From Paenibacillus alvei (GTDB lineage: Bacteria > Bacillota > Bacilli > Paenibacillales > NBRC-103111), in assembly GCA_945881905.1 (NCBI GenBank), contig CAMCVV010000018.1, positions 1 through 44,283 of the forward strand: DNA of 44,283 nucleotides. Direction: 5' to 3'. Positions 30,777 through 40,592 of this stretch are shown here, in pieces. A program made the translations under genes and the position numbers. The notes under the pieces were generated by a model. That model was given only the letters and a program-made list of their open reading frames with translations, was not told the DNA's origin and ran no database searches. Each line of letters starts with the position of its first letter. The stretch's first letter is position 1.

Positions 30777-32164
30777 TTTATCCTCCATCTAATTCCTTGA
30801 TTCGTATCTTCAAGTTGGATACCCATTTCCGATAATAATATCCGGATTTCATCTGCTCGCACCCAATTTTTTGCTTCACGGGCATGGTTTCGTTCTTGAA
30901 TAAGTTTTTCTACATGTCCATGAAGGACTTCCTCTTCTAGATTCAATATACCGAGAATGCGATCAAAACTAAGCAACTGATCAATATAAAGTTGTAATTC
31001 AGAAGTGCTTGTGATTTCTTGTTCCATATAAAGATTAGCTTGGTTAACAAGTTCAAACATAACCGTAATTGCATCGGGTGTATTAAAATCATCATTCATT
31101 TCGTCTTCGAAATCTTTATTTATTTTCGAGATTCGCTGCAAATGTGATTCCGAGATGCCAAGGTCTGTGGTTGCTTGCAAACGATGTTTCAGATTGTCAT
31201 AACTATTCTGGATACGTGCTCTTCCGTTTTCCGATTGTTTGATGATGTCATCACTGTAGTTAAGTGGATTCCTATAATGAGTTGAAAGCATAAAAAAACG
31301 TATTGTATTCGGATTTATATACGTAAGCATATCACGAATCAATATCGTATTTCCTAATGATTTCGACATTTTCTCATTATCCATATTCACGAATGCATTA
31401 TGCATCCAAAAATTAGCCATCACTTTTCCGGTTTTTGCTTCAGTTTGAGCAATTTCACATTCGTGATGAGGAAAAGTAAGATCCTGGCCTCCCCCATGAA
31501 TATCAATGGTTTGGCCTAAATATTTATAGACCATCGCTGAGCACTCGATGTGCCAACCTGGTCGCCCTGGTTGCCAAGGACTCTCCCAGGAAACTTCGCC
31601 CGGCTTTGCTCTTTTCCATAATACGAAATCACGGGGATGCTCTTTTCGCTCATCGACTTCTATTCTAATGCCATACTGAAGTTCGTTTAAATTTTGTTGA
31701 GATAGTTTGCCGTATTCAGTGAATTGGCTTGTTCGAAAATATACATCACCGCCACTAGGATATGCGAATCCTTTTGCAACCAAATCTTCGATGAATGCAA
31801 TAATTTCAGGGATGTTCTCAGTAACTTTTGGATGAATCGTAGCGGCTTTAATACCGAGTGCCTGTGTATCTTCAAAAAAAGCTTGAATAAAGGTGTTCGT
31901 TACTTCTTGCATGGTCTTTTGCATTTCTTCAGCTTTTCGAAGTATCTTATCGTCAACATCAGTAAAGTTAGATACATAATTAACCTGGTAACCTTGAGAT
32001 TCTAGGTATCTGCGAACAACATCAAAGAAAATAGCAGGTCTACCATTTCCAATATGAATATAATTGTATACTGTAGGTCCACACACATACATGTTCACTT
32101 GTTGTGGTTGGATTGTATAAAAAAGTTCCTTTTGTCTTTTCAAGGTGTTATAAATCTTTAACAT
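30773..32164 (-). CDS. cysS: Cysteinyl-tRNA synthetase
   Basis: Class I synthetase of 463 aa that charges tRNA-Cys. The zinc/substrate motif CGPTVYN is at 28-34, HIGN at 37-40 and KMSKSLGN later; zinc ligands include C28 and the GWHIECSAM / HHECEIAQ segments. The ATG at 32162-32164 overlaps the end of cysE by 17 bp, with GGGAGG 11 nt upstream inside cysE. In-frame codons further upstream show no homology. Controlled with cysE by the T-box. Confidence 0.96.
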   Translation of the reverse strand: MLKIYNTLKRQKELFYTIQPQQVNMYVCGPTVYNYIHIGNGRPAIFFDVVRRYLESQGYQVNYVSNFTDVDDKILRKAEEMQKTMQEVTNTFIQAFFEDTQALGIKAATIHPKVTENIPEIIAFIEDLVAKGFAYPSGGDVYFRTSQFTEYGKLSQQNLNELQYGIRIEVDERKEHPRDFVLWKRAKPGEVSWESPWQPGRPGWHIECSAMVYKYLGQTIDIHGGGQDLTFPHHECEIAQTEAKTGKVMANFWMHNAFVNMDNEKMSKSLGNTILIRDMLTYINPNTIRFFMLSTHYRNPLNYSDDIIKQSENGRARIQNSYDNLKHRLQATTDLGISESHLQRISKINKDFEDEMNDDFNTPDAITVMFELVNQANLYMEQEITSTSELQLYIDQLLSFDRILGILNLEEEVLHGHVEKLIQERNHAREAKNWVRADEIRILLSEMGIQLEDTNQGIRWRIK

Positions 32165-32816
32165 GATGTTCTTGTCCTCCCTTATGGCTTTCTCGCTCGC
32201 GTTCAAGCTGGACTTTGAGTTCATCAATTTGGACTTGTAGTTGTTTGCATAATTCAATTATAGGATCACTTAATTCAGGATAGCCTTCTTGCATGCGCAC
32301 CCCGTCTCGTTTTACAATTTTGCCGGGTATTCCTACAATTGTGCTATTCACTGGAACTTCCTGTAAAACAACAGCATTAGCTCCTACTCGTGAATAATCC
32401 CCTACTGTAAAGGAACCTAAGACCTTTGCTCCAGATGCGATAACTACATGATTTCCGATTGTCGGATGTCGCTTCCCTTTTTCTTTACCAGTCCCTCCCA
32501 ACGTAACTCCTTGGTAGAGTATGACATCATCGCCGATCTCACAAGTCTCACCTATAACTATACCCATACCATGATCAATAAATAATCGCTTGCCGATCTT
32601 AGCACCTGGATGAATCTCGATACCTGTCATGAATCGAGTGATTTGCGAAAGAATTCGCGCTGTCGTAAACAACTGATGCTTAAACAACCAGTGAGCTAAT
32701 CGATGACTCCAAATGGCGTGCAAACCCGAATAAGTAAAAATAACTTCAAAAGTATTTCTCGCTGCTGGGTCATTACTTACAACTGCTTCAATATCCGATT
32801 TCAACGTTTTCCACAT
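32148..32816 (-). CDS. cysE: Serine O-acetyltransferase
   Basis: First enzyme of cysteine synthesis, 222 aa, making O-acetylserine from serine and acetyl-CoA. An N-terminal helical domain ([16 protein letters not shown]) is followed by the left-handed beta-helix hexapeptide domain ([39 protein letters not shown]). The C-terminal tail is long, charged and possibly coiled. The ATG at 32814-32816 follows GAAGGTG; the open frame continuing upstream is the T-box, not protein. Overlaps cysS. Confidence 0.96.
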   Translation of the reverse strand: MWKTLKSDIEAVVSNDPAARNTFEVIFTYSGLHAIWSHRLAHWLFKHQLFTTARILSQITRFMTGIEIHPGAKIGKRLFIDHGMGIVIGETCEIGDDVILYQGVTLGGTGKEKGKRHPTIGNHVVIASGAKVLGSFTVGDYSRVGANAVVLQEVPVNSTIVGIPGKIVKRDGVRMQEGYPELSDPIIELCKQLQVQIDELKVQLERERESHKGGQEHHVKDL

Positions 32817-32855
32817 ATGCACACCTTCTTCTCTATCAAAATCAGAATAACCACT

Positions 32856-33113
32856 AAAAAACCTCCACAGCACAAAGGCTGCAGAGGCGTTATATCGCGG
32901 TTCCACTCTGCTTAGTGATGATCATCATCGACTAACTCTTAATCCTTAACGAGGATTAACCGGTTACGCCTAGCTCGATATGCGAGTTCAACCTAACTGC
33001 TCCTAGGTGCACTTCCGCATGAATGGGATGGATAAATTACACCAAGAGCAAGTGCTCCACATATCCTCTCTGTAAATCCCGCTCCATCGTACTTTCCTGA
33101 TCGTAGCATGTTC
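32856..33113 (-). promoter_or_regulatory. T-box riboswitch, cysteine-specific, controlling cysE-cysS
   Basis: The T-box core GTGGAACCGCG lies at 32896-32906. The specifier region reads GAAG-TGC-ACC, with the Cys codon UGC at 33009-33011. The terminator is a 10-bp stem with two G-U pairs (32878-32887 with 32862-32871) followed by six U (32856-32861). By the known mechanism uncharged tRNA-Cys favours the antiterminator, so cysE and cysS rise when charged tRNA-Cys is scarce. The specifier reading is mine by eye. Confidence 0.93.
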
Positions 33114-33121
33114 TGATTTTT

Positions 33122-33150
33122 ATTATAATCAGCAAATTAGAAATTTACAA
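33122..33150 (-). promoter_or_regulatory. Promoter of the cysE T-box transcript
   Basis: On the minus strand a -35 box TTGTAA (33145-33150) overlapping the gltX stop, a 17-nt spacer and a perfect -10 box TATAAT (33122-33127). Predicted start near 33114, right before the T-box stem I. Confidence 0.75.
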
Positions 33151-34602
33151 TAATTTCTGTATACGTCTTATTACCTTTTCTTTTCCTAATAAGTAAAGTG
33201 TCATATGTAGATCAGGTCCATGTAGTTGACCTGTAACAGCAACACGAATCGTCATAAATAGTTGTTTGCCTTTAAACCCTGTCTCTTTCTGCACGTTTTT
33301 AAAGACAACTTGCATATCTTCTGGTGTATAAACGGATAAATTATTTAATTGTAGTATAAATTCGCTCAATACAACTTCCGTATGTGCTTCTGCGAGTAAG
33401 GCCAAACATTCTTCGTTCAACATGATTTCATCTTCAAAAAATACTTTCGAAAGTTCTACAATTTCTGATACGTAACTCATACGATCTTGGTATAATCGAA
33501 TTAAATGTGTGATCCAATCCGTGTGCGATGAAAGCATTTCTTGAGAAACATAGCCCGCTTTTTGCAAATGTGGCACTGCGAGATCAACGATCCTAGATAC
33601 ATGTGCTATTTTGATATAATGGTTATTCATCCAATTGAGTTTTTCCATGTCAAATACTGCTGCGCTTTTGGAAACCCGATCTAAATCAAATTTCGATATG
33701 AGTTCTTCTTTAGTGAAAATCTCTTCTTCCCCTTTTGGTGACCAACCTAACAAAGAAATATAATTCAATACTGCTTCCGGCAAATAACCGAGTTCTTTAT
33801 ATTGATCAATAAATTGAATAATCGATCCATCTCGCTTGCTCATCTTCTTGCGATCTGTATTGAGGATCAACGATAAATGTGCAAACTGAGGTATAGGTAA
33901 TGATAAAGCTTGGTATAGCATGATTTGCTTTGGAGTGTTAGACAGATGTTCTTCTCCGCGAATCACATGAGTGATCTCCATCAAATAATCATCAAGGATC
34001 ACTGCAAAGTTATACGTCGGTATCCCATCAGCTCGCACAATAATGAAGTCCCCAATGCCCATTGACTCGAACTCCATGTGACCACGTACACGATCTTCAA
34101 ATGTGATCAAAACGTCTGTATTAACAAGGAATCGCAACGATGGCTTCCGCCCAACTAATTCAAATTCCTGAATTTGTTTTGTGCTCAGGTGTCGGCATTT
34201 ACCTCCATAAATCGGAGTTTCACCTCGATTTTCTTGCGCGCTTCTCTCTTCTTCAAGTTCAATTTCTGAACAATAACAAAAATATGCTTTACCTGCTGCT
34301 ACCAATTGCTCGATATAAGGTTGGTATAAAGCAAGTCTTTGTGTTTGTCGATAAGGAGCAAATGGACCGCCTATATCTACACTTTCGTCCCACTCTAATC
34401 CTAGCCACTTCAACCCATTTAGTTGAGAGTCTATCCCTGATTCGACATGTCTGGATTGATCGGTGTCTTCAAAGCGAATAATAAATGCACCTTGATTCGC
34501 TCTAGCGATTAAATAATCAAACAGTGCTGTTCGCGCTCCACCAATATGTAGATGTCCGGTTGGACTCGGTGCGTATCTCACACGAAGTTGATTTGTAATC
34601 AT
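33145..34602 (-). CDS. gltX: Glutamyl-tRNA synthetase
   Basis: Class I synthetase of 485 aa. APSPTGHLHIGGAR at 11-24 holds the HIGH motif and KMSKR is at 253-257. A C109-x-C111 ... C136 set suggests the zinc-binding site. In most Firmicutes this enzyme is non-discriminating and also charges tRNA-Gln with Glu, followed by GatCAB correction; that is inferred. ATG with GGGGAG. It lies 32 nt after ispF. Confidence 0.96.
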   Translation of the reverse strand: MITNQLRVRYAPSPTGHLHIGGARTALFDYLIARANQGAFIIRFEDTDQSRHVESGIDSQLNGLKWLGLEWDESVDIGGPFAPYRQTQRLALYQPYIEQLVAAGKAYFCYCSEIELEEERSAQENRGETPIYGGKCRHLSTKQIQEFELVGRKPSLRFLVNTDVLITFEDRVRGHMEFESMGIGDFIIVRADGIPTYNFAVILDDYLMEITHVIRGEEHLSNTPKQIMLYQALSLPIPQFAHLSLILNTDRKKMSKRDGSIIQFIDQYKELGYLPEAVLNYISLLGWSPKGEEEIFTKEELISKFDLDRVSKSAAVFDMEKLNWMNNHYIKIAHVSRIVDLAVPHLQKAGYVSQEMLSSHTDWITHLIRLYQDRMSYVSEIVELSKVFFEDEIMLNEECLALLAEAHTEVVLSEFILQLNNLSVYTPEDMQVVFKNVQKETGFKGKQLFMTIRVAVTGQLHGPDLHMTLYLLGKEKVIRRIQKLL

Positions 34603-34634
34603 GGTATGCTCCCCAATCTTGATTTTGCTTCACA

Positions 34635-35117
34635 TCATAGCACATTCTTGAATAAACATACAATGGATTGAGCAGCGATCCCTTCTTCCCTGCCTACAAA
34701 TCCTAATTTCTCCGTAGTCGTAGCTTTGATGTTAATTTGATCTATTGTTGCATCTAGCGCTTGTGCAATAATCTGACACATCTCTGGGATGTAGGGAGCC
34801 ATTTTGGGCTGTTGTGCGATAATCGTTGAATCCAAGTTTCCCAATCTGTATCCTTGATCTTTGGCAAGTTGCCAGACGTGTGTCAGTAATTGAAGGCTAT
34901 CTGCATCTTTATACAGCATATCGGTGTCTGGGAAATGCTTGCCGATATCTCCTAATGCTAATGCCCCTAGTATGGCGTCACTGATTGCATGTAACAACAC
35001 ATCTGCATCAGAATGACCCAAAAGACCTTTTGCGTGTGGAATTATTACTCCTCCTATCACACATGGACGTCCCTCCACAAGTTGATGAACATCAAATCCT
35101 TGTCCAATTCGAATCAT
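34635..35117 (-). CDS. ispF: 2-C-methyl-D-erythritol 2,4-cyclodiphosphate synthase
   Basis: MEP-pathway enzyme of 160 aa. Metal ligands D9, H11 (GFDVH) and H43 are present, with the segments [14 protein letters not shown] and [18 protein letters not shown]. The ATG (35115-35117) overlaps the ispD stop in ATGA form, so ispD and ispF are translationally linked. The presence of both shows isoprenoid synthesis by the non-mevalonate route. Confidence 0.97.
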   Translation of the reverse strand: MIRIGQGFDVHQLVEGRPCVIGGVIIPHAKGLLGHSDADVLLHAISDAILGALALGDIGKHFPDTDMLYKDADSLQLLTHVWQLAKDQGYRLGNLDSTIIAQQPKMAPYIPEMCQIIAQALDATIDQINIKATTTEKLGFVGREEGIAAQSIVCLFKNVL

Positions 35118-35818
35118 TGATCTATTGCTCCTCTCACATTTCGATGAATCCACTGCGCCCAAGCTAAGTCTTCTGGAGTTGTTATTTTTATATTATAATA
35201 GTCTCCTTCTACTACACTCACTTGAATTCCCATCCTCTCTATTAACATGGCATCATCTGTCCCTAAAAATAGATCTTGGTCTGCTCGATGGTGTGCTTCT
35301 CGAATCAAATCAAGTCGAAAAGCCTGTGGCGTTTGGATAGACCACAAGCTGTTTCGATTAGGTGTAGATTCAATGCGTCCAGATTCATTCACAACCTTAA
35401 TGGTATCTTTCACAGGTACTGCTAAAACTGCAGCATCACATACCATAGCTTTCCGCCAACAAGCACGAATTTGATTGGCCGTAACAAAAGGTCTTACTCC
35501 ATCGTGCACAAGAACCCATTCTGTATTTGGTGACAATCCTTGAATTCCAATGTGAACAGATTCTTGTCTATGTAAGCCCCCTGCCAAAATCTTCGTTACT
35601 TTAGTAAGTCCATATTGTTGCAGGTAGGCTTGGTTTCTTTCTAAATCACGCTCTCCCACAACTAACACAATTTCATCCACTTCTTGAATATGTTCGAATA
35701 ATTCCAATGTGTGAATAAGGATTGGACGATCCCCTAATTGCAAGTACTGTTTGCTGTCTAATGACCGCATTCGCGAACCTTTACCTCCAGCAACGACAAC
35801 CACACCTAGCTTACCCAT
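35114..35818 (-). CDS. ispD: 2-C-methyl-D-erythritol 4-phosphate cytidylyltransferase
   Basis: MEP-pathway nucleotidyltransferase of 234 aa. The N-terminal CTP-binding motif is [24 protein letters not shown], with DGVRPFV and QTPQAFR as further conserved segments. The ATG at 35816-35818 lies 6 nt after AAGGGTG; the GTG three codons upstream is within that site. Overlaps ispF by 4 bp, 58 nt after the PIN/TRAM gene. Confidence 0.96.
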   Translation of the reverse strand: MGKLGVVVVAGGKGSRMRSLDSKQYLQLGDRPILIHTLELFEHIQEVDEIVLVVGERDLERNQAYLQQYGLTKVTKILAGGLHRQESVHIGIQGLSPNTEWVLVHDGVRPFVTANQIRACWRKAMVCDAAVLAVPVKDTIKVVNESGRIESTPNRNSLWSIQTPQAFRLDLIREAHHRADQDLFLGTDDAMLIERMGIQVSVVEGDYYNIKITTPEDLAWAQWIHRNVRGAIDQ

Positions 35819-35876
35819 TAGATTCACCCTTCATCTTCTCTATATCATATATCCACCTCTTCTTATCATAATCGTT

Positions 35877-36941
35877 TTATAGTGCTTTTTCCAATAGTTT
35901 TGGTTTTGCGAAGATCATGCGACCTGCCGAAGTTTGTAAAACGCTTGTCACCATCACTTCGAGAACTGAACCGATGAATTCTCGTCCTCCTTCAACAACG
36001 ATCATCGTACCATCATCTAAATAAGCGACTCCTTGTCCAAGTTCTTTTCCGTCTTTGATCACTTGCACGAAAATTTCTTCGCCAGGAAGAACTACGGGTT
36101 TAATCGCATTAGCTAAATCATTAATATTTAGCACTGACACCCCTTGCAATTCACATACTTTATTTAAATTAAAATCATTAGTAATTACTTTTCCTTGTAA
36201 AGATTTCGCAAGTCTCACCAATTTACTATCTACCTCAGTGATTTCATCGTAATCCCCTTCATAAATGGTTACTTTCACATCTAAATCTTTTTGGATTTTA
36301 TTTAAAACATCTAACCCTCTTCTACCGCGATTGCGCTTAAGTAAATCAGAGGAATCTGCGATGTGCTGCAGTTCTTCTAATACAAATTCAGGAATGATCA
36401 GTGTGCCTTCAATAAAACCTGTTTTGCAAATATCTGCGATTCTCCCATCAATAATAACACTTGTATCCAATATTTTATTTTCTTCATAGGGCGGATATGT
36501 TTGCTTATCTAGATATAATCGATGACTCTTCGCAAAAAAACTGAGTAATTCATCTCCTTTGGCATAACCAATTCGAAAACCACTTATACCCAAAACTACA
36601 GATAAAGTAAAAGTTAACAGAGTTGCAATCCCTTGTGTTTGAGCAAGTAATGGTGTGAGCAGGATATAACCCATGCATCCTACAATGAACCCTATTGTCC
36701 CTGTTACTACATGAGCAATAGGTAGACTAGCTATTTTGTGTTCACCTTGTCTTAATAACATGAACCCCTTTGATGTGAGTCGTGCTACTAGAATCATCAT
36801 TATTACACCGCAAAGAAATTGTAATCCTATCACATATTTGGAATTGTGTAAAATTCCAAAATATGGAACTGCTATCTTACTCCATTGATATCCTAATCCA
36901 CCGCCCATGATTGTAAAAATAATAACGAAGCACTTATTCAT
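35877..36941 (-). CDS. Membrane PIN/TRAM domain protein (YacL family)
   Basis: Protein of 354 aa with four hydrophobic spans (about 5-19, 35-55, 73-95, 104-126), then a PIN nuclease-like domain from [16 protein letters not shown] (acidic residues D159, E189/E190, D238, D256) and a C-terminal TRAM domain (about 283-345). YacL-type proteins are widespread beside disA and ispD in Bacillales; the catalytic acids suggest ribonuclease activity, but the substrate is unknown. ATG with GGAGGT. Confidence 0.9.
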   Translation of the reverse strand: MNKCFVIIFTIMGGGLGYQWSKIAVPYFGILHNSKYVIGLQFLCGVIMMILVARLTSKGFMLLRQGEHKIASLPIAHVVTGTIGFIVGCMGYILLTPLLAQTQGIATLLTFTLSVVLGISGFRIGYAKGDELLSFFAKSHRLYLDKQTYPPYEENKILDTSVIIDGRIADICKTGFIEGTLIIPEFVLEELQHIADSSDLLKRNRGRRGLDVLNKIQKDLDVKVTIYEGDYDEITEVDSKLVRLAKSLQGKVITNDFNLNKVCELQGVSVLNINDLANAIKPVVLPGEEIFVQVIKDGKELGQGVAYLDDGTMIVVEGGREFIGSVLEVMVTSVLQTSAGRMIFAKPKLLEKAL

Positions 36942-37019
36942 TAATGATTTACCTCCAACGTCATATGATTTGTCTTGCCATTACAATTATGATCCGATTT
37001 ATGAATACATAATCAACAA

Positions 37020-37063
37020 AGAAGCATTTATTTTTCTGTCAAACACAGAAAAATAAATGCTTC
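37020..37063 (-). terminator. Strong hairpin terminator after pssA
   Basis: A perfect 19-bp stem (37021-37039 with 37045-37063) and a 5-nt loop lie 20 nt after the pssA stop, followed on the minus strand by UUUGUUGAUU. It probably ends the transcript coming from disA-pssA, or stabilises its 3' end, before the PIN/TRAM gene. Confidence 0.72.
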
Positions 37064-37083
37064 TTCCTTCATCGAGTAACGTT

Positions 37084-37827
37084 TTAACTTTTCGTTTTTA
37101 TCGCTTTGTCTAAATGTTTCTTCCTGATGACTCTACGTAACTTAGTTAATATTACATTAACGTTTTTTTTTAACCCATAAAGCGAATACATCAGAAGGGG
37201 TATGAAGATCATTTTTGATATGGATTCCGGCCAACGAATCGCTATGACCACTGCGATCCCTAGTAGAATAGGTGTTAACCAAATCGCTAATTTAGGAATT
37301 CGTGTTTTTTTAAAATTGGGGTACTTTACTTTGCTAATCATCAAATAAGACAAAAGCAATGTACTTAACACCAAGATATACGGGTGGAGATCTTTATGAA
37401 ATAGAGCTAATGTGCATAAAATACCGCCTGCAGCAGGAATCGGTAATCCAATAAAATATCCTGGTGTCCCTTCGATTACATTAAATCTAGCTAACCGAAG
37501 TGCTCCACAAATAGGAAATACTGCTGTGATCATCCATGCAATCCCCGAACTAATGATCGTTGGATCACTAAAGGCGATGACATACATAATGAATGCAGGA
37601 GCCACTCCAAATGAAATGACATCTGATAGTGAGTCTAATTCTTTTCCGAATTCGCTTTGAACATTTAATGCTCTTGCAACTCTGCCATCGAGACCGTCTA
37701 ACATCATTGCAATAAGCACAAGTAAGGCTCCACGTCCCGCTTCACCATTAAAAACAAGAATGATTGACAATATACCTAAAAATAAATTCCCTATTGTAAA
37801 TATGTTAGGAATAGATTTCGCAAACAT
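37084..37827 (-). CDS. pssA: CDP-diacylglycerol-serine O-phosphatidyltransferase
   Basis: Integral membrane enzyme of 247 aa that makes phosphatidylserine, precursor of phosphatidylethanolamine. The CDP-alcohol phosphatidyltransferase signature is complete: D44-G-x-D47-G-x2-A51-R52 ... G61-x3-D65-x3-D69. About seven hydrophobic spans; C-terminus strongly basic. The ATG at 37825-37827 follows GAGGTGG by 8 nt. Its place between disA and the PIN/TRAM gene differs from B. subtilis, where these two are adjacent. No psd gene is visible here. Confidence 0.93.
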   Translation of the reverse strand: MFAKSIPNIFTIGNLFLGILSIILVFNGEAGRGALLVLIAMMLDGLDGRVARALNVQSEFGKELDSLSDVISFGVAPAFIMYVIAFSDPTIISSGIAWMITAVFPICGALRLARFNVIEGTPGYFIGLPIPAAGGILCTLALFHKDLHPYILVLSTLLLSYLMISKVKYPNFKKTRIPKLAIWLTPILLGIAVVIAIRWPESISKMIFIPLLMYSLYGLKKNVNVILTKLRRVIRKKHLDKAIKTKS

Positions 37828-37919
37828 CACTGGGTCCACCTCATTAATTACATGATCATACATTGCTTTATTCACTAAGTAACTTTCAAACAATGATGTC
37901 TCAATTGATTGTATGAAAT

Positions 37920-38990
37920 TTAGATATGTCTGTCAATGAACACTTGATCTTGGACTCGTTTTAAGCCTTCTTTAATTGCTCTGGCTCTCACTTCACCAAT
38001 TCCGTCAACTTCGTCGAGTTCTTCGATTGTAGCTAACATCAAGTTAGGCAAATGATTAAATTTATTAATAATATTCGAAATGATGATGGAAGGCAATCGT
38101 GCGATTTTATTTAATAATCGATAGCCTCTCGGAGAGACATGATGATCAATTTCATTTTGTGAGTATCCTAATAAACGAAGAATGGACTGTGAATCAAAAA
38201 ACTCTTCTGCGGAAAAACGCTTTACCCCTAGATAGATTTCCTTCAATTTGTCTTCAGAGAATTCTTTCACATAGTCCTTAAGTAACAATCTTGCTTCTGT
38301 TTCTGTATTCCCAAGTAACTCTTCAAGCTGCATGTTAATTAATCGACCTTCATTACCAAGTTCGTTAATATAGCGATTGAGTTCAAGTTTAATTCTGAGA
38401 ATCATATCAATTCGGGATAGGGCATTCAAAATATCTTGAAGCGTGACTAAACCTTCGAATTCATAGGCAGTCAAATTCGTCAACGTCTGGTCAAGTACTG
38501 ATTTATATCTTTCTAATGTCTGAATAGCTTGATTCGCTTTCGTCAAAATGACGCCCATATCTTTAAGTGAATATCGGATATTCCCTTGATATAATGTAAT
38601 CACATGACGACGTTGAGAAATCGATACGACTAACTTAGATGTTTGTCTAGCAAATCGTTCCGCAGTGCGATGTCGAATACCAGTTTCCTTAGATGGTATG
38701 GAAGAATCGGGAATTAATTGCGTGTTAGCGTATAATATTTTACGTGTATCTTCGCTTAATATGATAGCTCCATCCATTTTCGCGAGTTCGTACAAATAAT
38801 TAGGGGAAAAGTCGCAGTCAATTTTGAACCCTCCATCAACTATATTCATAAATTCCGGACTGTATCCAACTACAATTAATCCTCCTGTTTTTGCTCTTAA
38901 CACATTTTCTAACCCGCTTCGAAATGCAGTCCCAGGTGCAACCATTTGAATCATTTGACTCATCACATCGTGCTTAGCTTCTTTCGACAT
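37920..38990 (-). CDS. disA: Diadenylate cyclase DisA (DNA integrity scanning protein)
   Basis: Makes c-di-AMP from two ATP and pauses at branched DNA. 356 aa: an N-terminal DAC domain with DGA at 73-75 and RHRTAER at 106-112, a central helical linker, and a C-terminal helix-hairpin-helix DNA-binding domain ([20 protein letters not shown]). It follows radA by 39 nt; RadA interacts with DisA in B. subtilis. In Bacillus the signal delays sporulation after damage, which fits sigH nearby. Confidence 0.96.
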   Translation of the reverse strand: MSKEAKHDVMSQMIQMVAPGTAFRSGLENVLRAKTGGLIVVGYSPEFMNIVDGGFKIDCDFSPNYLYELAKMDGAIILSEDTRKILYANTQLIPDSSIPSKETGIRHRTAERFARQTSKLVVSISQRRHVITLYQGNIRYSLKDMGVILTKANQAIQTLERYKSVLDQTLTNLTAYEFEGLVTLQDILNALSRIDMILRIKLELNRYINELGNEGRLINMQLEELLGNTETEARLLLKDYVKEFSEDKLKEIYLGVKRFSAEEFFDSQSILRLLGYSQNEIDHHVSPRGYRLLNKIARLPSIIISNIINKFNHLPNLMLATIEELDEVDGIGEVRARAIKEGLKRVQDQVFIDRHI

Positions 38991-39029
38991 CCATGTTCCT
39001 CCTGTTGCAAATTCTTTGCTGAAGTGTGA

Positions 39030-40397
39030 TTAATCAAAGGCAGCTTTCAATGCTTCTGCTACTGTATGAACAGCTATCATCTCGATTCCTTGAGGTTTGT
39101 CTAATCCTCGTAAATTTTTCGCTGGCATAATCACCCGTTCAAAACCTAGTTTTTGAGCTTCTTTGATTCGTTGATCAGCTCGAGATACACTTCGCACTTC
39201 GCCAGTTAAGCCAATTTCCCCAAAAATGATATCATAGGGCCGCGTTGGTTTATCTTTGAAACTCGATGCAATGCTTATGGCAACTGCAAGGTCTACAGCA
39301 GGCTCATCTAACTTAATGCCTCCAGCAACATTCACATATGCATCTTGATTCTGCAAGAAAAACCCCATTCTTTTCTCGAGGACAGCCAGGATCAGTGAGA
39401 GTCGGTTATGATCTATCCCTGTAGCCATTCTTCGTGGAGATGCAAAATTAGTTGTACTAATGAGTGCTTGAATCTCTACCAGTATAGGTCGTGTTCCTTC
39501 CATTGTAGCTAATACAGTTGAACCTGCTGCTCCGATTGGTCGTTCCGATAGAAATAATTCTGATGGGTTCTGCACTTCAACAAGACCGTTTTCGCGCATT
39601 TCAAAAATACCGATTTCATTCGTGGAACCAAACCGGTTTTTAACAGCTCTTAATATACGATATGTATGATGTCTCTCACCTTCGAAGTACAAGACACAAT
39701 CAACCATATGTTCAAGCATTCTAGGACCTGCGAGAGTGCCCTCCTTTGTTACATGGCCAACCAAAACAATAGCAATACCTTGTCCTTTAGCCATACGCAT
39801 AAAATGAGCTGTGCATTCCTTCACTTGCGATACGCTCCCGGGAGCTGAATCAACTAACGGATGATGCATCGTTTGAATTGAATCGATGACAACCATATTC
39901 GGCTTGGTTTCTTGAATCGATGATTCAATCATTTCAAGATTTGTTTCACACAACACATAAAGCTCAGGAGAGAACGCTTGTAGTCGATTGGCGCGTAATC
40001 TTAGCTGATTGGCCGACTCTTCTCCTGATACATATAATACTTTTTGGCTCTTAGATGCTACGGAGTGTGAAACTTGAAGGAGAAGTGTGGATTTACCAAT
40101 CCCAGGATCCCCACCTACAAGAATTAATGAGCCCGGTACGATTCCGCCACCTAAAACTCGATCCACTTCAGCATGGTGAGTTGAAATACGCATTTCTTGA
40201 TCTCCAGGTAAATTAATCATTGAAATTGGCTTTTCTATATGTCCATGAGTGGAAGGAGCGTTGCCCCTGAAACGATTCCCTGAATCGATCACTTCATTTA
40301 TCGAGTTCCAAGATTGACATCCAGGACATTTACCCATCCACTTCGGAGTCTCATATCCGCATTCCACGCAACAGTATTTTGTTTTTTGTTTACTCAT
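39030..40397 (-). CDS. radA: DNA repair protein RadA (Sms)
   Basis: Branch-migration ATPase of 455 aa. A zinc finger (C10, C13, C24, C27) is followed by a RecA-like core with Walker [11 protein letters not shown] at 95-104, the RadA-specific KNRFG at 253-257, and a C-terminal Lon-protease-like domain ([20 protein letters not shown]). ATG with GGGG. It lies 195 nt after clpC, separated by a hairpin. Confidence 0.96.
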   Translation of the reverse strand: MSKQKTKYCCVECGYETPKWMGKCPGCQSWNSINEVIDSGNRFRGNAPSTHGHIEKPISMINLPGDQEMRISTHHAEVDRVLGGGIVPGSLILVGGDPGIGKSTLLLQVSHSVASKSQKVLYVSGEESANQLRLRANRLQAFSPELYVLCETNLEMIESSIQETKPNMVVIDSIQTMHHPLVDSAPGSVSQVKECTAHFMRMAKGQGIAIVLVGHVTKEGTLAGPRMLEHMVDCVLYFEGERHHTYRILRAVKNRFGSTNEIGIFEMRENGLVEVQNPSELFLSERPIGAAGSTVLATMEGTRPILVEIQALISTTNFASPRRMATGIDHNRLSLILAVLEKRMGFFLQNQDAYVNVAGGIKLDEPAVDLAVAISIASSFKDKPTRPYDIIFGEIGLTGEVRSVSRADQRIKEAQKLGFERVIMPAKNLRGLDKPQGIEMIAVHTVAEALKAAFD

Positions 40398-40540
40398 TCG
40401 CTTCCCCTTTACATTTATCCCAGAGAATGATGTATGCCGTTTCTTTCATATTATCATGTTCACTACTTCATGGAAATGTTTACGAAAATAAATGATTCTG
40501 TACTCGTTTATCGTTACTTAAAATAACATGTATACTAAGA

Positions 40541-40578
40541 AACATGTCAGCCAACTCCCACGGAGTGACTAACATGTT
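40541..40578 (-). terminator. Terminator-like hairpin after clpC
   Basis: A stem of about 17 bp with one bulge and two G-U pairs (40562-40578 with 40541-40558) and a 3-nt loop starts 15 nt after the clpC stop. The tail on the minus strand (UCUUAGUAUA) is only weakly U-rich, so partial termination or 3'-end protection is likely. Confidence 0.6.
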
Positions 40579-40592
40579 CCTCAACGTATGCG

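Noticed and set aside
32817-32906. Open frame extending cysE upstream by 30 codons
   Set aside because: It runs through the T-box core and its terminator stem; the ATG at 32814-32816 has a ribosome-binding site and matches the family start.
36969-37019. Possible promoter before the PIN/TRAM gene (TTGATT and CATAAT)
   Set aside because: The spacer would be 19 nt and the -35 box is weak, so I do not list it as a feature.
40398-40540. Possible promoter before radA (GATAAT box)
   Set aside because: No acceptable -35 box at 16-18 nt; support is too weak.
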